Assembly: GCA_009763385.1 (NCBI GenBank)
Contig: CM019831.1
Span: 111,316,680 to 111,380,679 of the forward strand
Reading direction: 5' to 3'
Source: Coix lacryma-jobi var. lacryma-jobi
Taxonomy: Eukaryota > Streptophyta > Magnoliopsida > Poales > Poaceae
Length of the DNA stretch: 64,000 bases
Positions within the stretch are counted from its first letter, which is position 1. Each line of letters begins with the position of its first letter. The translations under genes and the position numbers were made by a program. The notes under the pieces were generated by a model. The model was given only the letters and a program-made list of their open reading frames with translations, was not told the DNA's origin and did no database searches. This document shows positions 45,659 through 56,208 of this stretch, one piece after another.

Positions 45659-47077
45659 TTAGTCAAATATATAGCCAGCTACGGTTAATTTGGGCTGATT
45701 TTTAGCATCTCCGGGATCGCGCTCTTCGGTGAGACGATCGACAAGAGAAGAGGTTGATACCTCGGAACTGTTGTCGTCGTCGTCGTTGTCGGCGTCATCG
45801 GCGTCCTTGGCCTGACACTTGCGGTACTCTTCGTCCAGGGCCATGGTGCAAAGGACCTTGGAGGAGTTGCCGAAGTAGCAGAGTCCGTTGAAGCGATCTT
45901 CCGTCTTGTGCTCGGACCCGTCGTCGCTAGAGTCGCTGTCGGAGGTCTTGTCCCCATCGCTTGTGGTGGCGAAGAGGGCACGCCGACCGGCGTCGAAAGC
46001 CTTCTCCAAGTCCTCCCAGCGAAAGGTGTCCTTCTTCTTCTCGGTCTTGTACTCCGGCTTCTCTTTGTGCCTCGAGTTGCGAGCCTTGCCGGAAGATTTC
46101 TTGTTGGTCTTGGGGCAGTTCGCGATGAAGTGATCTGGATCACCGCACTTGTAGCAGCCCTCGCGTGCGCCACCACACCGACGATTCAGGCAGTTGTTCT
46201 GAAACCGCGAGAACCGGATGATGACGAGGGCGAGCTCGTCGTCTCCCAACGCCTCCAACTGCTCCTCTGTAACTGTAAGCAAAGAAGACAAAGCAAAGAG
46301 AGGAGGTGAAGCGTCAGCAGGAAAAATCGATCCACCCTTGCCTGAGACCAAAGCCATAAAATGTGAAGATGTGTTCTTTAGCTTGGCCTGAGTCAGGTGA
46401 TCGATCTCGGTGGACTTGAGCTTGCTGAACAGCTCGTCCACGGTGATGGTGTCATAAGACGGAGACTCTATGATAGTCAACACCTTCACCTCCCATACCC
46501 TCTGATCCAGGGCGTATAGCAACTTGAGAGCCCTCTCATGATCATCATAGGGTAGGTTAGCCTGATTGGCACACATCTTTTTCACAATCGTTTGGAAACG
46601 AGCAAACATATCGTCAATCGTTTCTCCCTCCAACTGAACAAAGTTCTCGTACTCGCGCTTGTACGTCTCGAAGAGTCTGGTCTTGACCTGAATGGTCCCC
46701 TCGTGATAGCTCTGAAGCTTCACCCAGATCTCTGGTGCCGTCTCAAGCTCAGAGACACGCTTGAACTCAAGAAGGGAGATGTTGGCCAAAAGAGCGTTAC
46801 GAGCCTTGGAGTTGGCCTCGTGTTGGTCAATCTGGACCTGACTCACACGAGCCGCAAGGACCTCGTAATCAGTGTTCTCGCATATCTCCCAAATGGAAGA
46901 ACTGATGCTGCAAAGATAAGCACGCATCCGAATCTTCCAATAGGGATAGTTCATCCCATCTCGCATATCTCCCAAATGGAAGAACTGATGCTGCAAAGAT
47001 AAGCACGCATCCGAATCTTCCAATAGGGATAGTTCATCCCATCGAACCAGGGAGCCTTGCCATTCCATCGATACATG
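45659..47077 (-). pseudogene. Copia gag of a truncated element
   Basis: This is a minus-strand gag of a copia element whose 5' LTR lies at 47140-49127. ATG at 47077 opens MYRWNGKAPWFDGMNYPYWK. An 83-bp duplication (46878-47043) shifts the frame before it reads on through RMRAYLCSISSSIWEICENT and a UBN2-type helical core (ELETAPEIWVKLQSYHEGTI, ETIDDMFARFQTIVKKM). The zinc knuckle is CYKCGDPDHFIANC (about 46156-46115). A basic region and an acidic, Asp-rich tail follow. The frame ends at 45659, probably just past the truncation, since no protease, integrase or reverse transcriptase follows. Sequence left of 45650 is unrelated AT-rich DNA. Confidence 0.88.
46878..47043. repeat. 83-bp perfect tandem duplication in copia gag
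   Basis: The 83 bases at 46878-46960 are repeated exactly at 46961-47043. Because 83 is not a multiple of three, the N-terminal part of gag is read in the wrong frame after the first copy. Confidence 0.96.
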
Positions 47078-47124
47078 TCGCCCTTATGATCCGAAACCAA
47101 TTAAGGTAGACAAGATCCTCAACC

Positions 47125-47138
47125 GGCTCTGATACCAA
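47125..47138 (-). other. Primer binding site of the truncated copia element
   Basis: On the minus strand TTGGTATCAGAGCC directly follows the LTR and matches the initiator-Met-tRNA site perfectly. It proves that the LTR to its right is a 5' LTR. Confidence 0.9.
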
Positions 47139-47139
47139 T

Positions 47140-49127
47140 TGAAGGACCGGATTGGCGACCGGAGGGGGGTGAATGAGAGCCTCAAATTCAACTCGTGAAT
47201 AGAATGACCCTTGTCCTAGAGAATCACCCAAAAAGCAAAGACTCGAAACGACCGGAGAGTTCACGACCTACGAGTAGGTGGATACCCTAGGAGATGTCCT
47301 AGTGGTACAGCGGAACCTCCGGAGAACAGCCGAAACCAAACACAAAAGCCCCAAACCAAAACTGCACAAACTGCAGATTTGCGGACTGTCCGAGGTCAGG
47401 GTCCCGGACTGTCTGGTGACTGCCGGAATGCCCGCGACTGGAGGTCCGGACTGTCCGCCGGCAACCGAGCCCAAAACAGACTGTTCTGAATAATCCCTGG
47501 ACGAGTCCCGGATAGTCCGCGGTTTGAACACCGGACTGTCCGCGGTTCACGAGACCGAGAACAGTATCACGCTGGGCTGTTCGGATCCTGCTGAGTCCCG
47601 AGTCCCGGACTGTCCGCCGCTGGGGCGCGGACTGTCCGCGGATGAACAGAGAGCAGAAAAGCAGCTCAGGACAAAAGCCAATTCGATTCGATCTCCACCA
47701 AATCAAAAGGAACTTCGATCAAACTCCTCCCAGATGTTCCTCTACGTATTGAGGTGCTAATCCTAAGAAATCATCGCACCAAACCAAGTTAATCACAAGA
47801 AATCCAAGGATCACCGGAAAAGAGGGAAAGACGAAGAACGAACGTGAAATCAGCCCGATCTATGTTGTTAAGACGTTATGGAAGAATTCCTTCGGTGAAA
47901 AGAAGGAGATTACAACATAGAACAACTTGATTCAAGTGGAATTGAAAATCATCTCATAGAGAGGGAGAATGAGACAAATCTCTAGGAGATGAAAAACCGA
48001 AATGCGAAGAACACAAACACAAAACGCGATTCGATTCAATTTCAGCCGAAATTGCTCCACACGAGGAGACAACGAGAATACAGTCTCGTTTCCTCAAAAG
48101 ATCCAAATACATAGAGGTATGATTCTCGTCTCTGCGGATCACATGCAGTGAGGTATGATTGGAACCTAAGCGAGGGCTAGAGAGAGAGAGCTCAGGAAAC
48201 AAATGCTGCAAGGATAGAGAGAGGAGGGGTGTCTCTCTTATTTATAGCCTAAAACAATAATCCGCTTCTACCCCTAGATACACGAGCGAAGCGGCCAACC
48301 CTAGGGGTATCCCGGTCCAATTCTGCTGGTAGTTGATCCGACGGCCACGCGCCTTCTTCATCCTTAGCTTCGCCTCGACGCAAGCCTCAGGATGCCGCCA
48401 CGTGTCGTCCTGTCGACCGCCGCGCCTTCCTCGTGGATAGCTTCGCCACCGTGCCAGCCTCTCCACGCCGCCATGCGTCGACCGTCCTTTTTACGGACCT
48501 CCCCCCGGTTTTGAGGCCAAAACCGGGAAACCTGGGCCTTCCCCCGGTTTTGAGGCTGAAACCGGGAAACCTATCCTCCGACTGAGTTTTGTGGCCCAAA
48601 CTCAGAAATCCGCGAGCCCAGGTTTTGAGGCCAAAACCTGGAAACCGTCCTCGCCGAGTTTTGAGGCCCAATCTCGGAAATCGGCCACCCCGAGTTTTGA
48701 GGCCCAAACTCGGAAACCGTCGAGGGTAGTTTTTCGAGGCTCAACTACCAAACCCCGCCGTAGACGGGATGTGGTTCGCACACCCCGAGTTCCAACACCG
48801 ATGCCGGAGCATGTCCAGCCTCCATGCCGGGCACAGTGCATTCGCCTTCCTTCTCGGCCTCCCACCAAGTGTCACGACGCCATCACCTTCCTCCCGACTC
48901 GACCAATGCACCGCACATCCCCATGTGCTCTTGCTTGCCGATGCCACGTGCCAGCTACCACAGCTGGTCCTCAGGTCTCCCAGTCCGTCAGTCCAAGCCT
49001 CACGTCCGCCCTTCACCGCTCCCGGTCCATCGGCACGACATGTCTCTACTTGACCTTCACTTCACCTTCGACCACTGTCTCCGAGCTCCGCACCTGCACA
49101 CCAACACAGCTAAGGGACATGTTGCTC
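47140..49127 (-). repeat. 5' LTR of a Sirevirus-type copia element, 5' end truncated
   Basis: In plus orientation it starts TGAAGGACCGGATT and soon reads GGAGGGGGGTGAATG, as in the other Sirevirus-type LTRs here. From 47380 to 47645 it holds repeated copies of the dyad CGGAC-T-GTCCG. From 48503 to 48749 it carries a hairpin array. It is homologous, in inverted orientation, to 60745-62397. Homology stops at about 49127, so roughly the first 140 bp of the LTR is missing and is replaced by other retroelement DNA. Confidence 0.8.
48503..48749. repeat. Tandem hairpin array 1 (7 units)
   Basis: Seven units of about 35 bp each form a stem-loop with arms such as CCCGGTTTTG/CAAAACCGGG, CCAGGTTTTG/CAAAACCTGG, CTGAGTTT/AAACTCAG, CCGAGTTT/AAACTCGG and GGTAGTT/AACTACC. 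Around a nearly constant loop (TTTTGAGGCCCAAA type) the outer five bases vary between units while both arms stay complementary. Most units are followed by GAAACC or GAAATC. Confidence 0.92.
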
Positions 49128-50330
49128 GTTGACCGATCACTCATCACTCAGGAAGGGAACCACAAGGGCACATATCAACCGTGTGTTCGCATTAAGCTAT
49201 GGCATGGCTAGTTATCGGCCCAAGTTCATCTTTTGTGAGACTGTCTTGACTCTGATCAATCTCTTACTTTAGTCGATATTGACTAGTTATCGGCTCTATT
49301 GGTTTGGCAAGCCAATAGATTCATCAAGTTATCAATGTTGTTTTATGTTTTAACAGTTTCTTTATGTTTTAAACAACATCTTGCCCAATCAGGATTGACA
49401 AAGCGGCTTAAGCTTAAAGGATGCTTAGTTTCGGCTGTTCTGAGGTTTACACGCTCACAGCAGAGGAAAGAGCTGATATAAGCTCTCATCGACTATCTTG
49501 TCAATCTTGTCGTGCGTTCGAGATATCCGATAAAATCATGACCTGATTTAAGAGCAGATAGATTTGATCTATCATGTCTATTACGGCTGTATTTCCGAAC
49601 CCCACTGATATATATGATATATTAGATTTGTTTGATCTTAAGTTAAACCATGGTTTTAACGGTTAGATCTTGTTCGTGCTTCATGGACCATGTATCGGTT
49701 AAAATAACCGATCCAATTACGCTTTCTTCATAATATGTATTCCTAAGTGGTTTGAATTTAACGGATCTACTCTTTGCACGAGACGTGATCTAGCTTGGTC
49801 ATTATTATGGCTGTATGGAGACACCCCATTGTTGATGTTTAAGCTATTTTATCAATCTATTTGTTATTATGGCTGTATGGAAACACCCCACTATTAATGA
49901 ATAGAACTGCTCGTGCAAATAGTCGATACGTTGATTTCATGTCGCTTAGATGTACACATAGATCTCAATTCTGTTAACATCTTCTAAGCTCATCGGCTAT
50001 TTGTTTATTCTAAGTGCTTCTTTACACATATCGTAGCCGGCATGCTTTATATCTTTTTCAATGCTTTTCATATAATCTCCTGGGAGTTGACTTGGTAGTC
50101 AATATCCTAAAGACAAGTGACTATATTAGAGCCGTACATTTTGGAACTGTCTGGCACCAAACCGGCAGGTTCCACGATTTAACAGTCTTTTCCTTATCCT
50201 TGTCAATTGTAGGTCAAATTCGACTCCATCACCCGTTGAAGGTTCAGGAGGTCAGGACCTTGCTCCGTACCCCTCTGAGGACCGTGCATTCGAGTGTGTT
50301 GGCGTGACCGACCGAGATTTTGTGTCAACA
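49128..50330 (+). repeat. Retroelement LTR-like fragment (Ty3-type end)
   Basis: AT-rich sequence without coding. The right end (GTTGGCGTGACCGACCGAG, then TTTTGTGTCAACA) resembles the 3' end of LTRs of large grass Ty3 elements of the Tat group, which end in GTCAACA. I recognise the style rather than a named family. It is truncated on both sides against copia sequence, so no ends or target duplication can be given. Confidence 0.4.
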
Positions 50331-50999
50331 GTTCTTGTAAATAGTTGTATGCTAGTGTGAACTAATAGTTGCAAGAACATAGATGATACTAATAAATAGT
50401 ATAGGAAAATTCACAGAAAAATAAGCACGAGGGATAGGGAGAGGTTCGCAGTGCAGTCCCTCGAACGTCCACCGAAAAAAGTAGTCGATCGCCATGAAGA
50501 AGAGTCGATCGGATCAGAAGCGAGCAGTCACAATGACGCTCCCCAAAAACCTTATCGCCCGCACACCCGAGCAAGTGTCTCGATGCAGATGATGTTTCCG
50601 GAGGCCTGCTCTCCCAACTTTCTATGCGCGCAGAAGATTGGGACGGGGAAACATGGAAGCAACTCAACAACAAAACAGTGGTGCAGTCTATTCTCTTACA
50701 CTTGCAGCTCAAGGAGAGATCTCCTTTTATAAGCAAGATAAAGTGTACAGGATGAATCTAGACGTCATGAAGTGTCATTCAATGACGAGTAACCTTTGCC
50801 ATAACCATGGGGGTTATTAGTAACTGCAACCATAACTATGAGAGTTACTAGTAACCGCAACCATAATTATAACCGTTACTAGTCCAGCCATCAACTACAT
50901 TTAGTCCACTATTTTATTACACCTAGCATCTAATATGGTCATAGAATTTATTTGATTTAATTAAATAAAATATGGGTCAGACCCACATTAAATCTAACA
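50331..50999 (-). repeat. Copia-type 3' LTR
   Basis: On the minus strand it starts TGTTAGATTTAATGTGGG. It is preceded (51000-51008) by a purine tract GAGGGGGAC, which identifies it as the 3' LTR of a minus-strand copia element. A TATA box (TATAAAA, plus 50725-50731) lies in the middle of the LTR, as expected for a promoter. The downstream end is not certain: either the CA near 50323 or a truncation by the preceding fragment. The interior of this element is represented only by the first bases of repeat C. Confidence 0.6.
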
Positions 51000-53900
51000 G
51001 TCCCCCTCACGCTGGTCTCTTGTCTTGCAATTTGAATTCCCGGCCTCGTTATTGCATTACCAGCCAACTAATTTATGGGAGGAATCACAGACCAGTCAAG
51101 AAGACAAGACATTATTTACTTTTATATATTTGTATCATAATTGTTGATGACTGATAGGAACAGTAGAGATTTGTGATGTGGGCCTATGGACCAGTTTCAG
51201 CAGATTTGGCCCAAAGCCAGATTGAATTATTTGAGAATCTTTTCTCCATTTTATGAGGTTTTAGTTTAGAGTCCAGGTTGAGTTCAACCAAACCTGAGTG
51301 ACTAAATGGTTTAGTCCTATCTAGTCACTTCAAAGTGACTACAGATACAAAAAACTAAATGTTATTTAGTCTCATTTATTCATAGTGTTTGACTCCAAAG
51401 TGACCAAGGGCTTGTTCGGTTGATTTAGAATAGTGCCTTGAAATAATTCCCAGCTTGAATGATTTAATAATTTATTTGTACTAAACTTTAGGAGCTGAAA
51501 TTGTTCCTGGTGTATTCTGAGAAAACCGAACGGACTAAAAAAAAGGAGAGGACTAAGTTACATTTAGCCGATCACATCACATATATCTAGAACTTCTCTT
51601 TCTATGATAAGAATATACTTTTATTTAAGCTACAACACGGCCTAGGTATGAGACAACCAAGGTCATCTTACCTCTCTACAAATCTGCCGATATGGTGTCT
51701 TAATTTTCAGGGGATATAGTACTTAGTACTACTTCTAGTAATTATGAAAAGAAATTATTAATTCTTCCTTACGTTTTAAGATTTTCTAGCTGTAATGTTT
51801 ATTTGTTCAATAGTATAAATTGGAATGTTATAGTAGTGAAAACCTATTCTTTGATATTTTTTGTTTGGTTCCTGTAGTAAAAAATTATTAGTTTGTGTAC
51901 TAGCATTTGGAGGAAAGTGAGGTCATAGTCATAGGCCGGTGGGCCGACTATAATAGACCGAAGGCACATTGATCATCGCAGGCTCTTCAAGGCTCACAGC
52001 AGTCGGGACCGATTTTCACAAAGTGGGTTGGGCCTTGGGATTCCAGGCTTCAAGAAGCAGGGTTTATATAGCCCACGTTCTCTGTTTTTCAAGAGCCACA
52101 ACAACGTTTTAAGTTGTTTTGTTATCTGCTGCAAATCAATGCTTAATATTTAGATACAAAATATGGAAACCTTTAGGACACCTTTTTGAAACCAAAGGTT
52201 ACTTTCAACCTGTTTACTGGTCAATATGACGTGGCATATCTTGAGAGGGTGAAGTGAGCAATTTCTTGTTTATAAAGCAGAGCAATTCTTTGCACATGGT
52301 CTTACAGGAAAGAAACAGGGTTAGACCAGGAGTCCAGGACAGGTGGTTTCCTAGGTGCATGAAACATAAATAGTCTATACTGTGATTAAAAATAGATAAT
52401 ATACAAGAAACAGTCGGCTACATTTTTTCTAAGGAAATCTGAAATGGTCTACTACTTATTCAAGGTCATTCAGATTTGACAAATGAGGGAGGCACGTCAT
52501 ATCGATCATGCAGGGGCAATGCATTCTTCAGCAGCAGATGACTTCCCAGGCAGCATGCATGGTCCCCAACTATAAAAACATCCAATTTATCTTGTCGATT
52601 GCACGCTTATCCTCAGTGACAATCCTGAAAATGATGTCAACCTGAACTGTGCCTGTATTTTAATCGCCTCACCCATGTCAACCCGGCATCGTCAGACAGC
52701 AGATTAGCACCAGCTGTCAGGTATTCAGAGAAGGCCAGATCATCTGATTGAGTTTACAATTCCAGAGTCAACCTATCCAACCATGCCGATTCGCGGCCCC
52801 CAACAAAATTGGAAAGGCTGGACAATTCATGGTTCTTATTGTTGTGAATCTCAAGCTGTGAATTGTATTCGCCTGCTTGAGCCACGCACAATCTTTTTAA
52901 CTGAACCCGACCGCTTTCATCCTTGGTAGCATTGTTTTTTCTAATAATTGTCAAGTCAGAAGCTAGGGTCGTTTGGACTTTCCGTTCTTGGCTGGATGTT
53001 TCTTTCGATGCAAATATATTATCCGGGTGGTTTGTGTCATAGAGTCAGAGCATGCATGCACCGTTATTCCTCTGGTGGAGGCTGCATTCATATGTTATAA
53101 TGCCAGTTTTCTAGCGAGTTCTTCCAACAAAAAAGTGGCAAAGAAATATAAAAAAAGGTACCTTAATGATTGTTGCATAGACAATATTTGTAGTGCTACA
53201 GGATTACATTTAGCCTACTGACAAAGCTTGTCAAATCATGGAAGAGAAGTTGGAGAACATTACAGAACTCTAGCTAGTATGGTAGTATGTTCAGAACATC
53301 AGGGTTGACCTTGAGGTAAGTACGTAGGACAACAAATCAAGCATGACACTTTTCTAGTTTCTTTAAGATTGCAAACAGTACTGGAAAACTGTACTTTACC
53401 GAGTGTCTCAGATTTTAGCGAGTGCAAAATATCGTGGTACTCAGCAAAGCTATATTTACACTCGGCAAAATTTTGCACTCAGCAAAGAAGGCTTTGTCGA
53501 GTGCCAGGCACTCGGCAAAGTAGGGCACTCGGTAAATCTAGACTTTGTCAGCAAAGATAAGCGCTCGGCAATACTTAGGTGGACCGTGACGGCGGCCACC
53601 TACCATCAGTTTTGCCGAGTGCCAGCTGTCATGCACTCGGTAAAAAAATGTTTTAATTTTTTTGAATAAACTCTGTCGAGTGCCATCCTTGAGCATTGGG
53701 CAAAGTGTTTTTATTTTTCTGAAAACTAACTTTGCCGAGTGCCATCCTTGAGCACTGGGCAAAGTGTTTTTATTTTTCTAAAAACCAACTTTGCCGAGTG
53801 TTTTCTAGCCCCGACACTCGGTAAAATTCAGCTGATCAAACGGGTGTTCATTTGACTTCGTTTTAAAATTTTGTAGTTTTAAAACAGCTGACCAAACGGG

Positions 53901-54835
53901 TGTTCATCGGACCAAAATGAAAGTTGTAGATCTTAAAAAGTTTTAAAACTTTGTAGTTGATATTTTTTTCATTTGACTTCGTTTTGCGTCCTAAATACTC
54001 ATTTATATATTAGATTGATATAAAATGGCAGGATGAAAATCTAATTTGGACACAAACAAGTTGTAGCTGAAGTGGTTAGGGGATGGACATGTGGAGCAAG
54101 AGGTTAAGGGTTCCAACATCAGCACTGGCAAACACTTGTGTTCCAATGAAGCCACTCGCCAAATTTAAAATTATTTTTCCTATTTTTAGCCTATTTTTTA
54201 GATTTTACATCGTTGTTGTGTTTTAAGAATTGCTGCTAGTATGGTACTGTCGCATTAAAATCCAAGAGTGAAAGGGAAGTTTGAACCGATAGTGTTGTGA
54301 ACATCTAGGGTAGTGTGTTGATGTTTGTCTTGCCACTCCTCAAAGCAACCCTAGCAGGACCCCTACTTAATACTTCGTAGCTAAATATGAGGGTTCAGTA
54401 AAAAAAAATGAACTCCTGCACGGCCCCTATAGGGTCCTGAAATTTGGGTGGGCTCTCAAATCCTTCCCTAAAACCTCATTCCTATTAGCCCAATAGCTCG
54501 GCCCCCATCACTGCAGGCGCTCTCTCTCCTCCCGTCGATGCTCTCCCTCTCCTTCCCGCGATGGTCGTCGGACTTCCCACAACAGCGGACTTCCCTCAAC
54601 CCATCATGATGGTCGACATCGGGCCACATCCCCGTCACGGCCCGCACCATTGGATCCATATTATGTTTTGCCCAAGTTAGTTTATGACAATCAAGTCCCA
54701 CATGTCATTAACAATTTAAATGAATTTGAGTACTCTATTTTGAGTTGCACTGTTGGAGTGCAGCCTAAAAAATAAGACACTCAAAAGTACGAGAAGTACT
54801 TAAATTAAAAGTAGGAATCATGTTTTAGGGGTTAC
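51000..54835. repeat. Dispersed repeat, copy C (3.8 kb)
   Basis: This is the longest copy. It contains everything in A plus the 130-bp left end shared with B, including the purine tract and tail of a copia interior. It carries the captured gene fragment (about 52630-52954, minus strand), the CACTA-like segment (53376-54294) and most of the small inverted-repeat element. It is truncated at 54835 by a Tekay-like LTR. Confidence 0.85.
53376..54294. mobile_element. CACTA-like non-autonomous segment (copy C)
   Basis: Same segment as 36338-37267, starting CAGTACTGGAAAAC and ending GAACCGATAGTG. TTTGCCGAGTG/CACTCGGCAAA words fill the first 450 bp. The first bases are mutated from CACTA, so it is a fossil. 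Confidence 0.55.
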
Positions 54836-56208
54836 TGTAACACCCGGATTTACGAATAGCAAAGCATATTTGGGCCCAGGGAGTCCCAAATCCACATTTA
54901 CCAAAAAATGTATATCATTACAACATGAACAAAATGTTACTAAACTTATTACATCACATGGGGAAGTGTTTATCACATCGGCCAACGGCCCATTATTACA
55001 ACAGTAGTGTGTAGACTCGCACAGGGAAACCGACTGGGGGTACGCCAACCTCAGAAGTCCGACATGTCTTCAGGATACTCCTCAAAGTCTCCTCCATCTG
55101 GTACCCATCCAGGATTTCTATGTGAACCAACGACAAGCGTAAGCTCACCATGCTCAGCAAGTACAACTACGGGGATGCAAGGCTCAAAGGTTTGACTCGG
55201 TTAACCGCGGCAAGCATTTTAAGTTATTCATTTTTTATTTTAATCCTTATGTTACTACATGTATAAACCCTGTTGCCCCATGATAGGCAATAATTATTAT
55301 GTTAAAAAGAGGTAAGCCACCAACCACCAACATACCCCACCATGGACTACTTAAAAAGGATTCGAGCCACTCGTGTCTGTGAGCACGACTGATATATTAG
55401 ATTTGCACTCTGCAGAGGTTGTACACTTTCACCTTAGGCCGTGATTCCCATATGCCAGGGTTTGCAAAGGCCCACATCACCTCCTCTATGGAAGTATGGC
55501 AGGGTTTCACTACGAAGCCTTTCCAAAGTCGGTCTAACAAGTCGTAGCCACTAAGGTTTCTGTCTCCCAAGAGTTATGAACAACCTCCCCACTAAAGTAA
55601 CACCCATCCTCCAAAGTAATTACCCTAGTGGTACTGGGCCATAACTACATGGTACACCCCTCTTGCCCAGACGAGCTAGAACAATCAGAGTACTTAGCTA
55701 AGATCAGAGCCATGTAATTCCCAAGGCTACACGGGATCTCCCAGGTAGTCGCTTTAAAATATAGCCCCTGGGGTGGGTTACTGAGAGAAAAGCATGCTCC
55801 AATACTCTAAATGTGGTTAAAAAGCCTCTTTTAACATTTATTCCATAGTCATTAACCAGTATTAAATCATTTATCATTAAAGTAGTGCATAGCATTTCTA
55901 ATCATATTATGCATAACCCTCCCATAGGTACAAGGTAATAAAGATCAAGTGATTCTAGTATTGTCCTATGGTTCATCAAGTTTGACACATGCATAATGAT
56001 TAATTAATTCTTGCAGTTATTGGGTAACAAGGAAACTGTAGGTTATACTTGCCTTGGTCACAAGCCTGGTCCTGGTGTTGCTCTTGAAAGTCTTGATTCT
56101 CGAACACATCACCGTCTGGACTCGCGAACAATCACCAAACACAGGGTCCAAACATTCATTACATGAAAAAATATACTTCTATTAGAATAGTACACCAAAC
56201 ATAAAAAA
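54836..56208 (-). repeat. Tekay-like LTR, left part, interrupted by a related LTR
   Basis: It starts TGTAACACCCGG and carries the three-palindrome block found in the other Tekay-like LTRs (55380-55417). At 56208 it is interrupted by the next LTR of the same group, at a point corresponding to about 57565 of that LTR. The remaining part should lie beyond the inner element, outside this window. Confidence 0.7.

Noticed and set aside
48591..49211. Long open frame with repeated FEAQTRKPS-type peptides
   Set aside because: It is a translation of the hairpin array and GC-rich LTR DNA. The inverted LTR at 60548-61450 gives similar frames on the other strand, and nothing suggests protein-level conservation.
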